A stretch of 64,000 nt of DNA. Source: an uncultured Lacinutrix sp. Its GTDB lineage: Bacteria; Bacteroidota; Bacteroidia; Flavobacteriales; Flavobacteriaceae. Below, one piece after another: positions 8,403 to 15,472 of this stretch (positions within the stretch are counted from its first letter, which is position 1; each line of letters opens with the position of its first letter). The notes below the pieces were generated by a model, which saw only the letters and a list, made by a program, of their open reading frames with translations, was not told the origin of the DNA and did not search any database. Location of the stretch: assembly GCF_947500325.1 (NCBI RefSeq), contig NZ_CANMRQ010000013.1:38257-102256 (forward strand). The letters run 5' to 3'. The translations under genes were made by a program, and so were the position numbers.

Positions 8403-8495
8403 TTACCCAAAGTTAAGTGGTAGCTATAATACATAACTCTAAATTTGTTTGAATTAAAACTAATATATAGAACACTTTTTTAAAATTTCAATCTT

Positions 8496-8927
8496 ATGGT
8501 TATTGTAGCCCTATCTATATTTCTATTCTTAATTTTTACAGTACTTGGTGGATTTCATTTCTATTGGCTTTTTGGAGGTGTTTGGGGTTTAAAAAGTGTT
8601 ATTCCCACAAAAGAAAATGAGTTAAGTAATTTATCTATTCCTAAATTAGCGACCTTAATAGTAGGACTCACATTAACTCTATTTGGGTTACTATATCTCG
8701 TAAAATCTGGACTCATTAATGTTCAAATTCCGAATTGGATAATAAACTACGGATATTGGTTTATACCTTCTATTTTTATTTTGCGTGCTATTGGCGAATT
8801 CAATTATGTTGGGTTTTTCAAAAAAATAAAAAACACTAAATTCTCGAAAGCAGATACAGAAGTATTTTCTCCACTTTGTTTAATTATTGGAATCATTGGA
8901 ATACTCATTCAATTAATACATATATAA
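8496..8927 (+). CDS. DUF3995 domain membrane protein
   Basis: A 143-residue protein with four hydrophobic segments (about residues 3-25, 48-70, 84-104, 122-140). The N-terminal GGFHFYWLFGGVWG and IPTK segments are characteristic of DUF3995 proteins, small membrane proteins of unknown function. It lies about 90 bases downstream of the Crp/Fnr-like gene on the same strand, a pairing also common in related genomes by my recollection, so the two may be co-regulated. An AT-rich inverted repeat (AACTTATAT 8945-8953 with ATATAAGTT 8967-8975) follows the stop and could end the transcript. Confidence 0.82.
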   Translation: MVIVALSIFLFLIFTVLGGFHFYWLFGGVWGLKSVIPTKENELSNLSIPKLATLIVGLTLTLFGLLYLVKSGLINVQIPNWIINYGYWFIPSIFILRAIGEFNYVGFFKKIKNTKFSKADTEVFSPLCLIIGIIGILIQLIHI

Positions 8928-9082
8928 CTCTCTAGTTGACATAAAACTTATATCAATAAAAGCAATATATAAGTTACTCCTTTTCTATTTATAAGATACA
9001 ACAGAAGTAATGGCTAAATTCACTAATTAATACCTCAATAATTTTATTTTTTTATTATAACTACAAAAAGAACTCAACCTAG

Positions 9083-9113
9083 TTGTATTAATAAAAGCTC
9101 TTACCTATATTTG
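9083..9113 (+). promoter_or_regulatory. Promoter of the MerC-like gene, overlapped by a Zur-type box
   Basis: TTG at 9083-9085, a 20-base spacer, then TATATTTG at 9106-9113, matching the Bacteroidota TTTG / TAnnTTTG promoter. The repressor palindrome at 9112-9126 overlaps its 3' end, so binding would block transcription. Confidence 0.6.
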
Positions 9114-9126
9114 CAACTCAGTTGCA
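9112..9126. promoter_or_regulatory. Zur/Fur-type operator 1
   Basis: TGCAACTCAGTTGCA is a near-perfect 15-base palindrome 16 bases upstream of the MerC-like gene. The same core recurs at 9997-10011 and, as TGCAACTGAGTTGCT, at 9959-9973. Palindromes of the form TGCAACnnnGTTGCA upstream of a Fur-family gene are typical Fur-family operators. Zinc (Zur) as the signal is inferred. Confidence 0.7.
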
Positions 9127-9141
9127 TTAACTAGAAATTAA

Positions 9142-9546
9142 ATGGTATTTATAACGCGTAAATCAGATATGTTGGGAGCTATTGCAAGTACTTTGTGTCT
9201 AATACATTGTATTGCTACTCCTTTTCTTTTTATAGTACAAACTTGTTCGGTAACCTGTTGTAGTGCAGCTCCAACTTGGTGGCAGTTTATTGATTATTTT
9301 TTCTTAATTATTTCCTTTTTTGCGATTTACAAGTCAACACAAACAAGTTCAAATAGTTGGATAAAGCCTTTATTGTGGCTAAGTTGGTTTCTACTGTTCT
9401 TAGTAATAGTAAACGAAAAATTGGAGTGGTTGGTTTTAAATGATAATCTTATTTATGTTCCCGCAATAGCGTTAGTGATTCTGCATTTATATAATCTAAA
9501 ATATTGTAAATGTAATACAAATAGATGCTGTATAAGCGACGAATAA
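9142..9546 (+). CDS. MerC-domain membrane protein
   Basis: A 134-residue protein with about four transmembrane segments (residues 12-30, 50-66, 77-95, 100-116). The start LGAIASTLCLIHCIATPF carries the Cys-His-Cys pattern of the MerC family, with further cysteines in TCSVTCCS and in the C-terminal tail (YCKCNTNRCC). MerC was named for mercury uptake, but in Bacteroidota this type is usually found without other mer genes and next to Fur-family regulators. Here the upstream Fur-type operator and the convergent repressor gene favour a role in zinc or other metal transport or homeostasis (inference). Confidence 0.82.
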   Translation: MVFITRKSDMLGAIASTLCLIHCIATPFLFIVQTCSVTCCSAAPTWWQFIDYFFLIISFFAIYKSTQTSSNSWIKPLLWLSWFLLFLVIVNEKLEWLVLNDNLIYVPAIALVILHLYNLKYCKCNTNRCCISDE

Positions 9547-9564
9547 ATCATGACACATGATGCA

Positions 9565-9945
9565 CTAAACATAACATTCTTCACATTTACCTTGAAGCAA
9601 AACTTGAGATACATCTACTTTACGGTTAGGTATTTTTGGAATAAGAACATCTGTAGATAAACAATCTACTTTACCACAATCTGAACATTGAAAATGAGGA
9701 TGAGAATCTTGATGACCAGATACAGAACAACCATTACATTTGGCATACCATTTATGCCCATTTTTTCCTAAAAAAGAATGTAAAACTTTATCTTCTTCAA
9801 GTTTATCTAAAACACGATAAACTGTCGTCTTATTTAACTCTGAAGCAAGACGTTCTACTAAAGTTATAGCTGAAATAGCGCTTGATTTCTTATCAAATTC
9901 CTCAAGTAATATTTTTACAGATTTTGTTTTTCTTAATATCCCCAT
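9565..9945 (-). CDS. Fur-family transcriptional repressor, Zur-like
   Basis: A 126-residue metalloregulator. The N-terminal winged helix contains the Fur recognition segment LNKTTVYRVLDKLEEDKVLH. The C-terminal half is rich in metal ligands: HQDSHPHFQCSDCGKVDCL and KCEEC at the end, giving the two CxxC pairs of the structural zinc site plus sensing histidines. The start is placed at ATG 9945 (MGILRKTK); a longer frame to 9963 would use TTG and run into the operator. Its own promoter (TTTG 9977-9980, TATATTTG 9950-9957, minus strand) would start transcription almost at the ATG, so the mRNA may be leaderless. The operator at 9959-9973 lies inside this promoter, indicating autorepression. Confidence 0.88.
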   Translation of the reverse strand: MGILRKTKSVKILLEEFDKKSSAISAITLVERLASELNKTTVYRVLDKLEEDKVLHSFLGKNGHKWYAKCNGCSVSGHQDSHPHFQCSDCGKVDCLSTDVLIPKIPNRKVDVSQVLLQGKCEECYV

Positions 9946-9949
9946 AAAA

Positions 9950-9980
9950 CAAATATAATGCAACTGAGTTGCTAAACAAA
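9950..9980 (-). promoter_or_regulatory. Promoter of the Fur-type repressor gene
   Basis: On the minus strand: TTTG (9977-9980), 19-base spacer, TATATTTG (9950-9957). Only 4 bases separate the -7 element from the start codon at 9945, suggesting a leaderless or nearly leaderless transcript. Confidence 0.55.
9959..9973. promoter_or_regulatory. Zur/Fur-type operator 2
   Basis: TGCAACTGAGTTGCT lies in the spacer of the repressor gene's own promoter. One outer base differs from the perfect palindrome. Suggests autoregulation. Confidence 0.65.
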
Positions 9981-9998
9981 ATATTTTATTTATATTTG
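9969..9998 (+). promoter_or_regulatory. Plus-strand promoter reading toward 10303
   Basis: TTGC at 9969-9972, 18-base spacer, TATATTTG at 9991-9998. From 9991 to 10014 the sequence is identical over 24 bases to the MerC promoter/operator at 9106-9129. It should start a transcript near 10003 running into the TGTACA repeats, the first long palindrome and the small gene at 10303. Confidence 0.5.
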
Positions 9999-10011
9999 CA
10001 ACTCAGTTGCA
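9997..10011. promoter_or_regulatory. Zur/Fur-type operator 3
   Basis: TGCAACTCAGTTGCA, identical to operator 1, centred 38 bases from operator 2. It overlaps the plus-strand promoter at 9991-9998, so the downstream small gene or an RNA would be metal-regulated. Confidence 0.65.
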
Positions 10012-10033
10012 TTAGTATTACATTAATTAAACT

Positions 10034-10101
10034 GATTTGTACATTTTTTGGATTATGTACATTTTCAGATTGTGTACATTTTGGATTATGTACATTTTTT
10101 G
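10034..10101. repeat. Four tandem ~17-bp repeats containing TGTACA
   Basis: Units at 10034-10050, 10051-10067, 10068-10083 and 10084-10101 follow the pattern GATTrTGTACATTTTTTG with lengths 17, 17, 16 and 18. Each holds the palindrome TGTACA followed by a T-run. The array lies in the leader between the Zur-controlled promoter and the gene at 10303. Function unknown; protein-binding array or a repeated RNA element are both possible. Confidence 0.85.
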
Positions 10102-10110
10102 AATTTTATT

Positions 10111-10196
10111 AGAAATTGAACCTTTTGAATCTTTCCACATTTTTTTTAAGTTTCATGAAAGGTATTGAAAAAAACAGATTCAAAAGGCCAATTTCT
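10111..10196. repeat. 86-base long imperfect palindrome
   Basis: Left arm 10111-10132 and right arm 10176-10196 are complementary except for AA against G at one point (AGAAATTG-AA-CCTTTTGAATCT). The interior continues the pairing with T-run against A-run and closes at TTTCATGAAA (10151-10160). As RNA or single-stranded DNA this gives a long cruciform or stem. It has no U-tract like a terminator. Confidence 0.8.
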
Positions 10197-10302
10197 TTAT
10201 ACTAATTTTGCATAAAGTTAGATAAAAAAGCATAAAAACATTTTTAAAATAGTAGTTTTTAAACCCAACTCCCAATTCTAAATTCACTATCTTTAAATAG
10301 TA

Positions 10303-10665
10303 ATGTTCTACTTAAAACTACATAAATGGCTTTATAGTTTAACGGTATTAGCATCGCTAATCTCTTATTCTGGAAATGCTAGTACAACAACTTTTGTTAG
10401 CAACACTACAGAATGGATACAAATTAAAGAGACGAGGAAACAACTTGCTTATTATGTAAATTATAATAAGATACTACAAACAAAAGACGACTCGTTTTCG
10501 TTCTATAAACTACAATACTTTAGCTTTAAAAAGAAAACTGAAGATTACAATCATATACTTTTTATTAAGCAGAATAATCTTTATAATCATTTTAAGACTG
10601 GGCGTCTCTATTCTATACTAAAAGCTCAACTTCTAATAAACACTGTGAATTCTACAATTATTTAA
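10303..10665 (+). CDS. Small secreted protein of unknown function
   Basis: 120 residues, with an N-terminal signal-peptide-like segment (basic start, hydrophobic residues 11-22, possible cleavage after GNA). The mature part is Lys/Tyr/Phe/Asn-rich with no recognised domain. I do not recognise the family. It is the first gene downstream of the second Zur-controlled promoter, after a leader of about 300 bases carrying tandem repeats and an 86-base palindrome. Its stop codon lies inside the left arm of a second palindrome (10645-10717). Coding status is supported by the signal peptide and by the absence of any competing frame; function is open. Confidence 0.55.
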   Translation: MFYLKLHKWLYSLTVLASLISYSGNASTTTFVSNTTEWIQIKETRKQLAYYVNYNKILQTKDDSFSFYKLQYFSFKKKTEDYNHILFIKQNNLYNHFKTGRLYSILKAQLLINTVNSTII

Positions 10666-10717
10666 ACCAGGTTATAAATAACCTTTTCTTCTCGATTTAA
10701 ATAATTACAAAATTCAC
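10645..10717. repeat. 73-base imperfect palindrome at the junction of two small genes
   Basis: Arms 10645-10666 and 10696-10717 match in 19 of 22 positions (GTGAATT....AATTATTTAAA). The loop contains a smaller inverted repeat, AGGTTA-TAAA-TAACCT (10669-10684), followed by a T-rich run. The left arm includes the stop of the gene at 10303; the right arm ends 4 bases before the next ATG at 10722. It could act as an attenuator or translation-control structure. Confidence 0.7.
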
Positions 10718-10721
10718 AATT

Positions 10722-10901
10722 ATGAATATAAAAAAACAACTACGATTAGTAGCGTTAATAGTATTTATAGCTATTGCATGCGCTATACCTTTTCCTATGA
10801 CATTTAAAAGGAAAGATAACTTACCAAAACATCTTATTGAACAATTAGATACAAAAGACGATGCTCAGGATGAAAACTTAAAAAAAGATGCTTTTGGTTA
10901 A
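10722..10901 (+). CDS. 59-residue small membrane or secreted protein
   Basis: The frame MNIKKQLRLVALIVFIAIAC... runs from ATG 10722 to TAA 10899-10901. A basic start and hydrophobic residues 8-25 make a signal or membrane anchor; Cys20 in the sequence IAIAC could be a lipidation site, though the -3/-1 residues are only fair. The C-terminal 30 residues are charged and acidic (DTKDDAQDENLKKDAFG). No family recognised. It is immediately preceded by the 73-base palindrome. Confidence 0.5.
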   Translation: MNIKKQLRLVALIVFIAIACAIPFPMTFKRKDNLPKHLIEQLDTKDDAQDENLKKDAFG

Positions 10902-11031
10902 ATTCAAAGATTATTTCATTTTTTAACTCATTGATTTAATTTACTTTACTAAATTTAAGCTTCAGAAAAAGATATCCCCAACATCTTATTACTTAATCTA
11001 TTTATATTTTTAATAATAAAAAAAGATTGAG

Positions 11032-12609
11032 ATGAAAACAAATTACTTTTTTGCAGTTTTACTATGTCTATTCTGTTTTAAAACACAAGCACAATGGATA
11101 GACTTTGTTGAAGAAACTAGTACTAGAATAAATGTTGTAAATATATCTGACAATACAGACAATACAAAAGTTGATGATCAAGAAAAAGATTTAGCTGTTG
11201 GCGATTTTAACAATGATGGCTTTACAGATTTAGTGGTCGTTAGAAAAACACCTTTCTCATCTGCTGGAGGTAAGACAGATTTATTGTTTATGAATGAAAA
11301 TGGCGTTTTAGAAGACAAAACCGATGTTTATGCGCCTGCATTTTTATCGAGTTCTACAGATGCTAGAGATATTATTTGCGTTGATGTTAATAAAGACACT
11401 TGGTTAGATCTTTTTATTATTAACACTTTTGAAGACCAGCCCAAATTATTTATTAATCAAGGTGAAGACACTAATGGAAATTGGCTTGGTTTTATAGATG
11501 AATCTAGCACGAGATTACCAACCATTACTGTTAATCCTATTCAGTTTTGTGCCGGTTGGAGTGGTGATTTAACTGGTAACACCTATCCAGATTTATTTAT
11601 GGTAAATTATGATCCTTTTGGTAATGCTTTAGATGCTTTATTAATAAACGATGGCACAGGTGTTTTTACTGAGGAAACGCAAACACGAATGGGAGATTTA
11701 AGAAACTCCAGCTTTGGTACAGGTGTAGAATTTCATGATATAGATAATGATAACGATCTAGACATTATAAAAAACCTAGGTTTAAATAATATCGCTCCAT
11801 TTAATACTAAAGGGACTTTAGTATTATTTAATAATGGTGCAGGTACCTTTACAAATTGGCATAGATTACCTGGTCCAGATCCATACATGTTTACTGCTGG
11901 AGATTTAAATGATAATGGGTTTTTAGATTTTTATTTAGTTGATGATGCAGCAGATTATATAGATAAAATAACAAGTGTTACTATAGACCAAAGCGTAACA
12001 GTAACCCAACAAAGCATGGCTACCAATAGAACCGATGGCTTTGGAGGAAATGTAAAAATGGTTGACCTTGACGGTGATGGTGATTTAGATATTGGTTTGT
12101 CTAGTGTAGATACAGATTTACCTCCATGTGAAACACCTGCAAACAGACGATTTATAATTTTTGAAAATGAAAACCTCTATAGCGGTAATATTATTCATCC
12201 TTACGGTTCGACTATTAATGCTTGGAACGTTTCAACTTACGATCACGATTATATTGATATTAATAATGACGGCTTAATGGACATTATTTTAGGTGCCTGC
12301 GATGATTATAAAATATTCATGCAAGTAAACCCAGCATTATCTGTTGAAGAAGACACTCTAGATACTCCATTTAGTTTACATCCTAATCCAAGTAATGGAA
12401 ATATAACAATTAATTTAGGAGCTATAAAAAACGATACAGTTACGTTAGATATTTATACTATAGAAGGCAGAAAAATAACCTCTATTGAAAAGCAAAATAT
12501 AGATAGTAGTTTTACTCTAGATTTAAAACAGCAACTACAAACTGGAGTGTACTTTATTAAATTTAAAACAGATACTGCTACGTTTACAAAAAAGATTATA
12601 ATAGAGTAA
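11032..12609 (+). CDS. Secreted FG-GAP/VCBS repeat protein with T9SS type A sorting domain
   Basis: A 525-residue extracellular protein. Residues 1-20 are a signal peptide (ending TQAQ). The body contains FG-GAP/VCBS-type beta-propeller blades with Asp-rich calcium loops, for example DFNNDGFTDLVV, DVNKDTWLDLFI, DIDNDNDLDII, DLDGDGDLDIG and DINNDGLMDII. The last ~75 residues, from HPNPSNGN to TKKIIIE, are a typical type A C-terminal domain that directs export by the type IX system, whose genes porU and porV lie in this window. Ligand or enzyme activity cannot be read from the sequence. It stands alone, convergent with argS 2 bases away. Confidence 0.88.
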   Translation: MKTNYFFAVLLCLFCFKTQAQWIDFVEETSTRINVVNISDNTDNTKVDDQEKDLAVGDFNNDGFTDLVVVRKTPFSSAGGKTDLLFMNENGVLEDKTDVYAPAFLSSSTDARDIICVDVNKDTWLDLFIINTFEDQPKLFINQGEDTNGNWLGFIDESSTRLPTITVNPIQFCAGWSGDLTGNTYPDLFMVNYDPFGNALDALLINDGTGVFTEETQTRMGDLRNSSFGTGVEFHDIDNDNDLDIIKNLGLNNIAPFNTKGTLVLFNNGAGTFTNWHRLPGPDPYMFTAGDLNDNGFLDFYLVDDAADYIDKITSVTIDQSVTVTQQSMATNRTDGFGGNVKMVDLDGDGDLDIGLSSVDTDLPPCETPANRRFIIFENENLYSGNIIHPYGSTINAWNVSTYDHDYIDINNDGLMDIILGACDDYKIFMQVNPALSVEEDTLDTPFSLHPNPSNGNITINLGAIKNDTVTLDIYTIEGRKITSIEKQNIDSSFTLDLKQQLQTGVYFIKFKTDTATFTKKIIIE

Positions 12610-12611
12610 AC

Positions 12612-14405
12612 TTACATACGTTCAGGTACATTAATACCTAATAAGCTAAATCCGTTTTTAATAGTATTAGCAACGGTTTGCGATAATTGTACTCTAAAAT
12701 TCATAGATTGCTCATCGTCATTGCCCATAACTATAGGTAAATTTTGAAAAAATGAATTATAATCTTTTACTAATTCGTATATGTAATTAGCTATTAATGC
12801 TGGACTATGATTATTTGCTGCATTTTGAATCACTTCTGGGAATAACTGTAATTGCTTTAATAATGTTTTTTCCTTGTCATGTAGTTCTAACGACAATTCA
12901 ACTAAACTAGAAGAAACAACATTATTAACTTTAGCTTTACGCAAAATAGATTGTATTCTAGCATATGTATATTGAATAAAAGGTCCAGTATTACCCTGGA
13001 AATCTATAGACTCTTTTGGATCAAATAAAATACGCTTTTTAGGATCGACCTTTAAAAGGTAATATTTTAAAGCACCTAGACCTATGGTTTTATATAACTC
13101 TTGTTTTTCTTCTTTAGAATAACCATCTAACTTCCCTAATTCTTCAGAAATTTCTTGAGCAGTAGTTGCCATACCAGTAATTAAATCATCTGCATCTACA
13201 ACAGTTCCTTCTCTACTCTTCATTTTACCGCTAGGTAAATCTACCATACCGTAACTTAAATGAAATAGATTTTTAGCCCAATCGAATCCTAATTTTTTTA
13301 TAATTAAGAATAATACTTGAAAATGATACTCTTGCTCATTACCAACAGTATAAACCATACCACCAACATTAGGAAAATCTTTCACACGTTGTATCGCTGT
13401 ACCAATATCTTGGGTCATATAAACAGCTGTACCATCACTACGTAATACTATTTTTTCATCTAGACCATCTTCTGTTAAATCACACCATACAGATCCATCT
13501 TCTTTTTTAAAGAAAACACCTGTTTTTAAGCCTTCATCAACAAATTCTTTTCCCAATAAATAGGTTTGACTTTCATAATATAGTTTATCAAAATCTACTC
13601 CTAAGTTTTTATAAGTTACATTAAAACCATCATAAACCCATTGGTTCATTGTTTCCCATAATGCAACGGTTTCTTTATCTCCTGACTCCCATTTTAAAAG
13701 CATATTTTGTGCTTCAACTAAAATAGGTGCTTCTTTTTTAGCTTCTTCTTCAGTCTTACCTTGCCCTTTTAAAACTTCAATCTCTTTTTTGTATTCTTGA
13801 TCGAACTTCACATAATAATTCCCAACTAGCTTATCTCCTTTTAGCCCAGTTGACTCTGGTGTCTCTTCATTACCAAAACGTTGCCATGCCAACATACTTT
13901 TACAAATATGAATACCACGATCATTAATAATTTGTGTTTTGTATACTTCGCGACCAGAAGCTTTTAAAATTTCAGCGACACTAAACCCTAATAAATTATT
14001 TCTAATATGCCCAAGATGCAACGGTTTGTTTGTATTTGGTGAAGAATATTCAACCATAACAGCTTTATCTTCTGTATTAGTCTTTATAAATCCGTAAACG
14101 TCATTATCTTTTATAGTGTTGAAAAACGTAACGAAATAACTATCATTAATTTCTATATTTAAAAACCCTTTAACAACATTAAAAGCTTTTACCTCTTCAA
14201 CATTATCAACTAAATATTGACCTATAGTTTCACCTATTTGCACAGGGTTACCTTTAACAACTCTTAGCATTGGAAATACAACAACAGTGATATCTCCCGC
14301 AAACTCTTTACGTGTTGCTTGAAATTCTACGCTTTCTAAATCTGCTTGAAACATTAGTTTCACAGCTTGTTTTACATGATTTGATAAAGTGTCTTGCAGG
14401 CTCAT
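12612..14405 (-). CDS. argS: Arginine--tRNA ligase
   Basis: Class I aminoacyl-tRNA synthetase that charges tRNA-Arg. The HIGH signature appears as HLGH in NTNKPLHLGHIRNN (about residue 130), and the KMSK-equivalent is degenerate, GKMKSREG (about residue 397), as is usual in this enzyme. The N-terminal Arg-specific additional domain (residues 1-110) and the C-terminal DALR anticodon-binding domain (from about residue 470, QYTYARIQSILRKA) are present. At 597 residues it is full length. A -7-type element TATCTTTG lies on the minus strand at 14428-14435, 22 bases before the start. Confidence 0.96.
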   Translation of the reverse strand: MSLQDTLSNHVKQAVKLMFQADLESVEFQATRKEFAGDITVVVFPMLRVVKGNPVQIGETIGQYLVDNVEEVKAFNVVKGFLNIEINDSYFVTFFNTIKDNDVYGFIKTNTEDKAVMVEYSSPNTNKPLHLGHIRNNLLGFSVAEILKASGREVYKTQIINDRGIHICKSMLAWQRFGNEETPESTGLKGDKLVGNYYVKFDQEYKKEIEVLKGQGKTEEEAKKEAPILVEAQNMLLKWESGDKETVALWETMNQWVYDGFNVTYKNLGVDFDKLYYESQTYLLGKEFVDEGLKTGVFFKKEDGSVWCDLTEDGLDEKIVLRSDGTAVYMTQDIGTAIQRVKDFPNVGGMVYTVGNEQEYHFQVLFLIIKKLGFDWAKNLFHLSYGMVDLPSGKMKSREGTVVDADDLITGMATTAQEISEELGKLDGYSKEEKQELYKTIGLGALKYYLLKVDPKKRILFDPKESIDFQGNTGPFIQYTYARIQSILRKAKVNNVVSSSLVELSLELHDKEKTLLKQLQLFPEVIQNAANNHSPALIANYIYELVKDYNSFFQNLPIVMGNDDEQSMNFRVQLSQTVANTIKNGFSLLGINVPERM

Positions 14406-14515
14406 TTACAGTTGTTTTTTAGACGGACAAAGATAGTATTTTTATTTCGTGTAAATTATAGGTTTCCTATGTAATTCTATATCTTTATCTTTTTAAAAAA
14501 CTAACCAATTTATTT

Positions 14516-15142
14516 ATGAAATATTTTACATTTTTATTTTTACTTACCTGCTTAACATCATGTAAAGATGACATTAAAACTAATGACGCTAAAGATGCAT
14601 CTATAGACAATTTATATAGTTTAATGCAAGGTTCTTTTGACTCTGGAGCACAAGCAAAAGCAGATAGTACTTATTATAATATTTCATTACACATGTATCC
14701 TATTTGGGAAGGCAAAGGTCATTTTTTATATGTAGAACAAGCACTTAGTAGCATGCAAAATAAACCATACAGGCAGCGTGTATATGAATTAAAAAAACTA
14801 AGTGATAGTACTATTGGTAGTTATATATATAAAATACCTAATGACTCACTTTGGATTGGAAAATGGAAGACACCTAAGGCGTTCGATTCTATAAACTTAG
14901 ATCAATTAGAACTTAAAAACGGATGTGAAGTTATTTTACAAAAAATAGCTAAAAACACATACAAAGGAGCAACTGGTATTAATACTTGCGAAAGCACTAT
15001 GAGAGGAGCAAGTTATGCAACCTCTCAAGTAGAAATAACAAAAGATAAAATTATGTCTTGGGATAGAGGTTTTAATAAAGATAATGAATACGTTTGGGGT
15101 GCCGAAAAAAGCGGTTATATCTTTAATAAAACAGTAAAGTAA
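14516..15142 (+). CDS. CpcT/CpeT-family lipoprotein
   Basis: A 208-residue predicted lipoprotein (lipobox LTSC, Cys16). The segment LYSLMQGSFDSGAQA through MYPIWEGKGHFLYVEQALSSMQNKPYRQRVYEL matches the CpcT/CpeT chromophore lyase-like fold. In cyanobacteria that family attaches bilins to phycobiliproteins. In Bacteroidota, which lack phycobiliproteins, members are unexplained and probably bind another small ligand. It is monocistronic, divergent from argS, with a 110-base promoter region between them. Confidence 0.82.
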   Translation: MKYFTFLFLLTCLTSCKDDIKTNDAKDASIDNLYSLMQGSFDSGAQAKADSTYYNISLHMYPIWEGKGHFLYVEQALSSMQNKPYRQRVYELKKLSDSTIGSYIYKIPNDSLWIGKWKTPKAFDSINLDQLELKNGCEVILQKIAKNTYKGATGINTCESTMRGASYATSQVEITKDKIMSWDRGFNKDNEYVWGAEKSGYIFNKTVK

Positions 15143-15472
15143 AACAGTGAAACCTACTGTTTATCGTTCTTTTAAACCTATTCCATTTAGTTAATTGCAT
15201 TTTATCGAAAAACCGAGTGATTTAACACGTAAACACAAGTTTCTCGGTATATTACATGGTGAAATTTACCGTTAATCAGTTCAACTAATATATTGACTTT
15301 AAATCCTATAAATTCGTTTTTTCATCGACTTTTTTGAATTTTTGTTATTAGCTATTAACAACAAATAATTAATACTTTACCTAACCAAATGTTTGAATTC
15401 ACTGTAATCCATTATTACATACTTTTCAAAAGCTTTTAGTTAATTTTTATGTTGTAATTTTTTTAGAGTAAC
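15143..15472. other. 330-base intergenic region
   Basis: No coding frame seen. It contains an inverted repeat ACCGAG (15212-15217) with CTCGGT (15243-15248) and a small imperfect palindrome GGTGAAATTTACC, either of which could be an operator or weak terminator for the CpcT-like gene. Otherwise it is AT-rich leader for the histidine kinase gene. Confidence 0.5.

Noticed and set aside
9142..9546. Mercury resistance locus, because of the MerC family
   Set aside because: No merA, merR, merP or merT neighbours; the adjacent Fur-type repressor and its operators point to another metal.
10111..10717. Integron-like cassette: two long palindromes around a small gene resembling attC sites
   Set aside because: The palindromes are unrelated in sequence, lack GTTRRRY/RYYYAAC core sites, and no integron integrase gene is present in the window.
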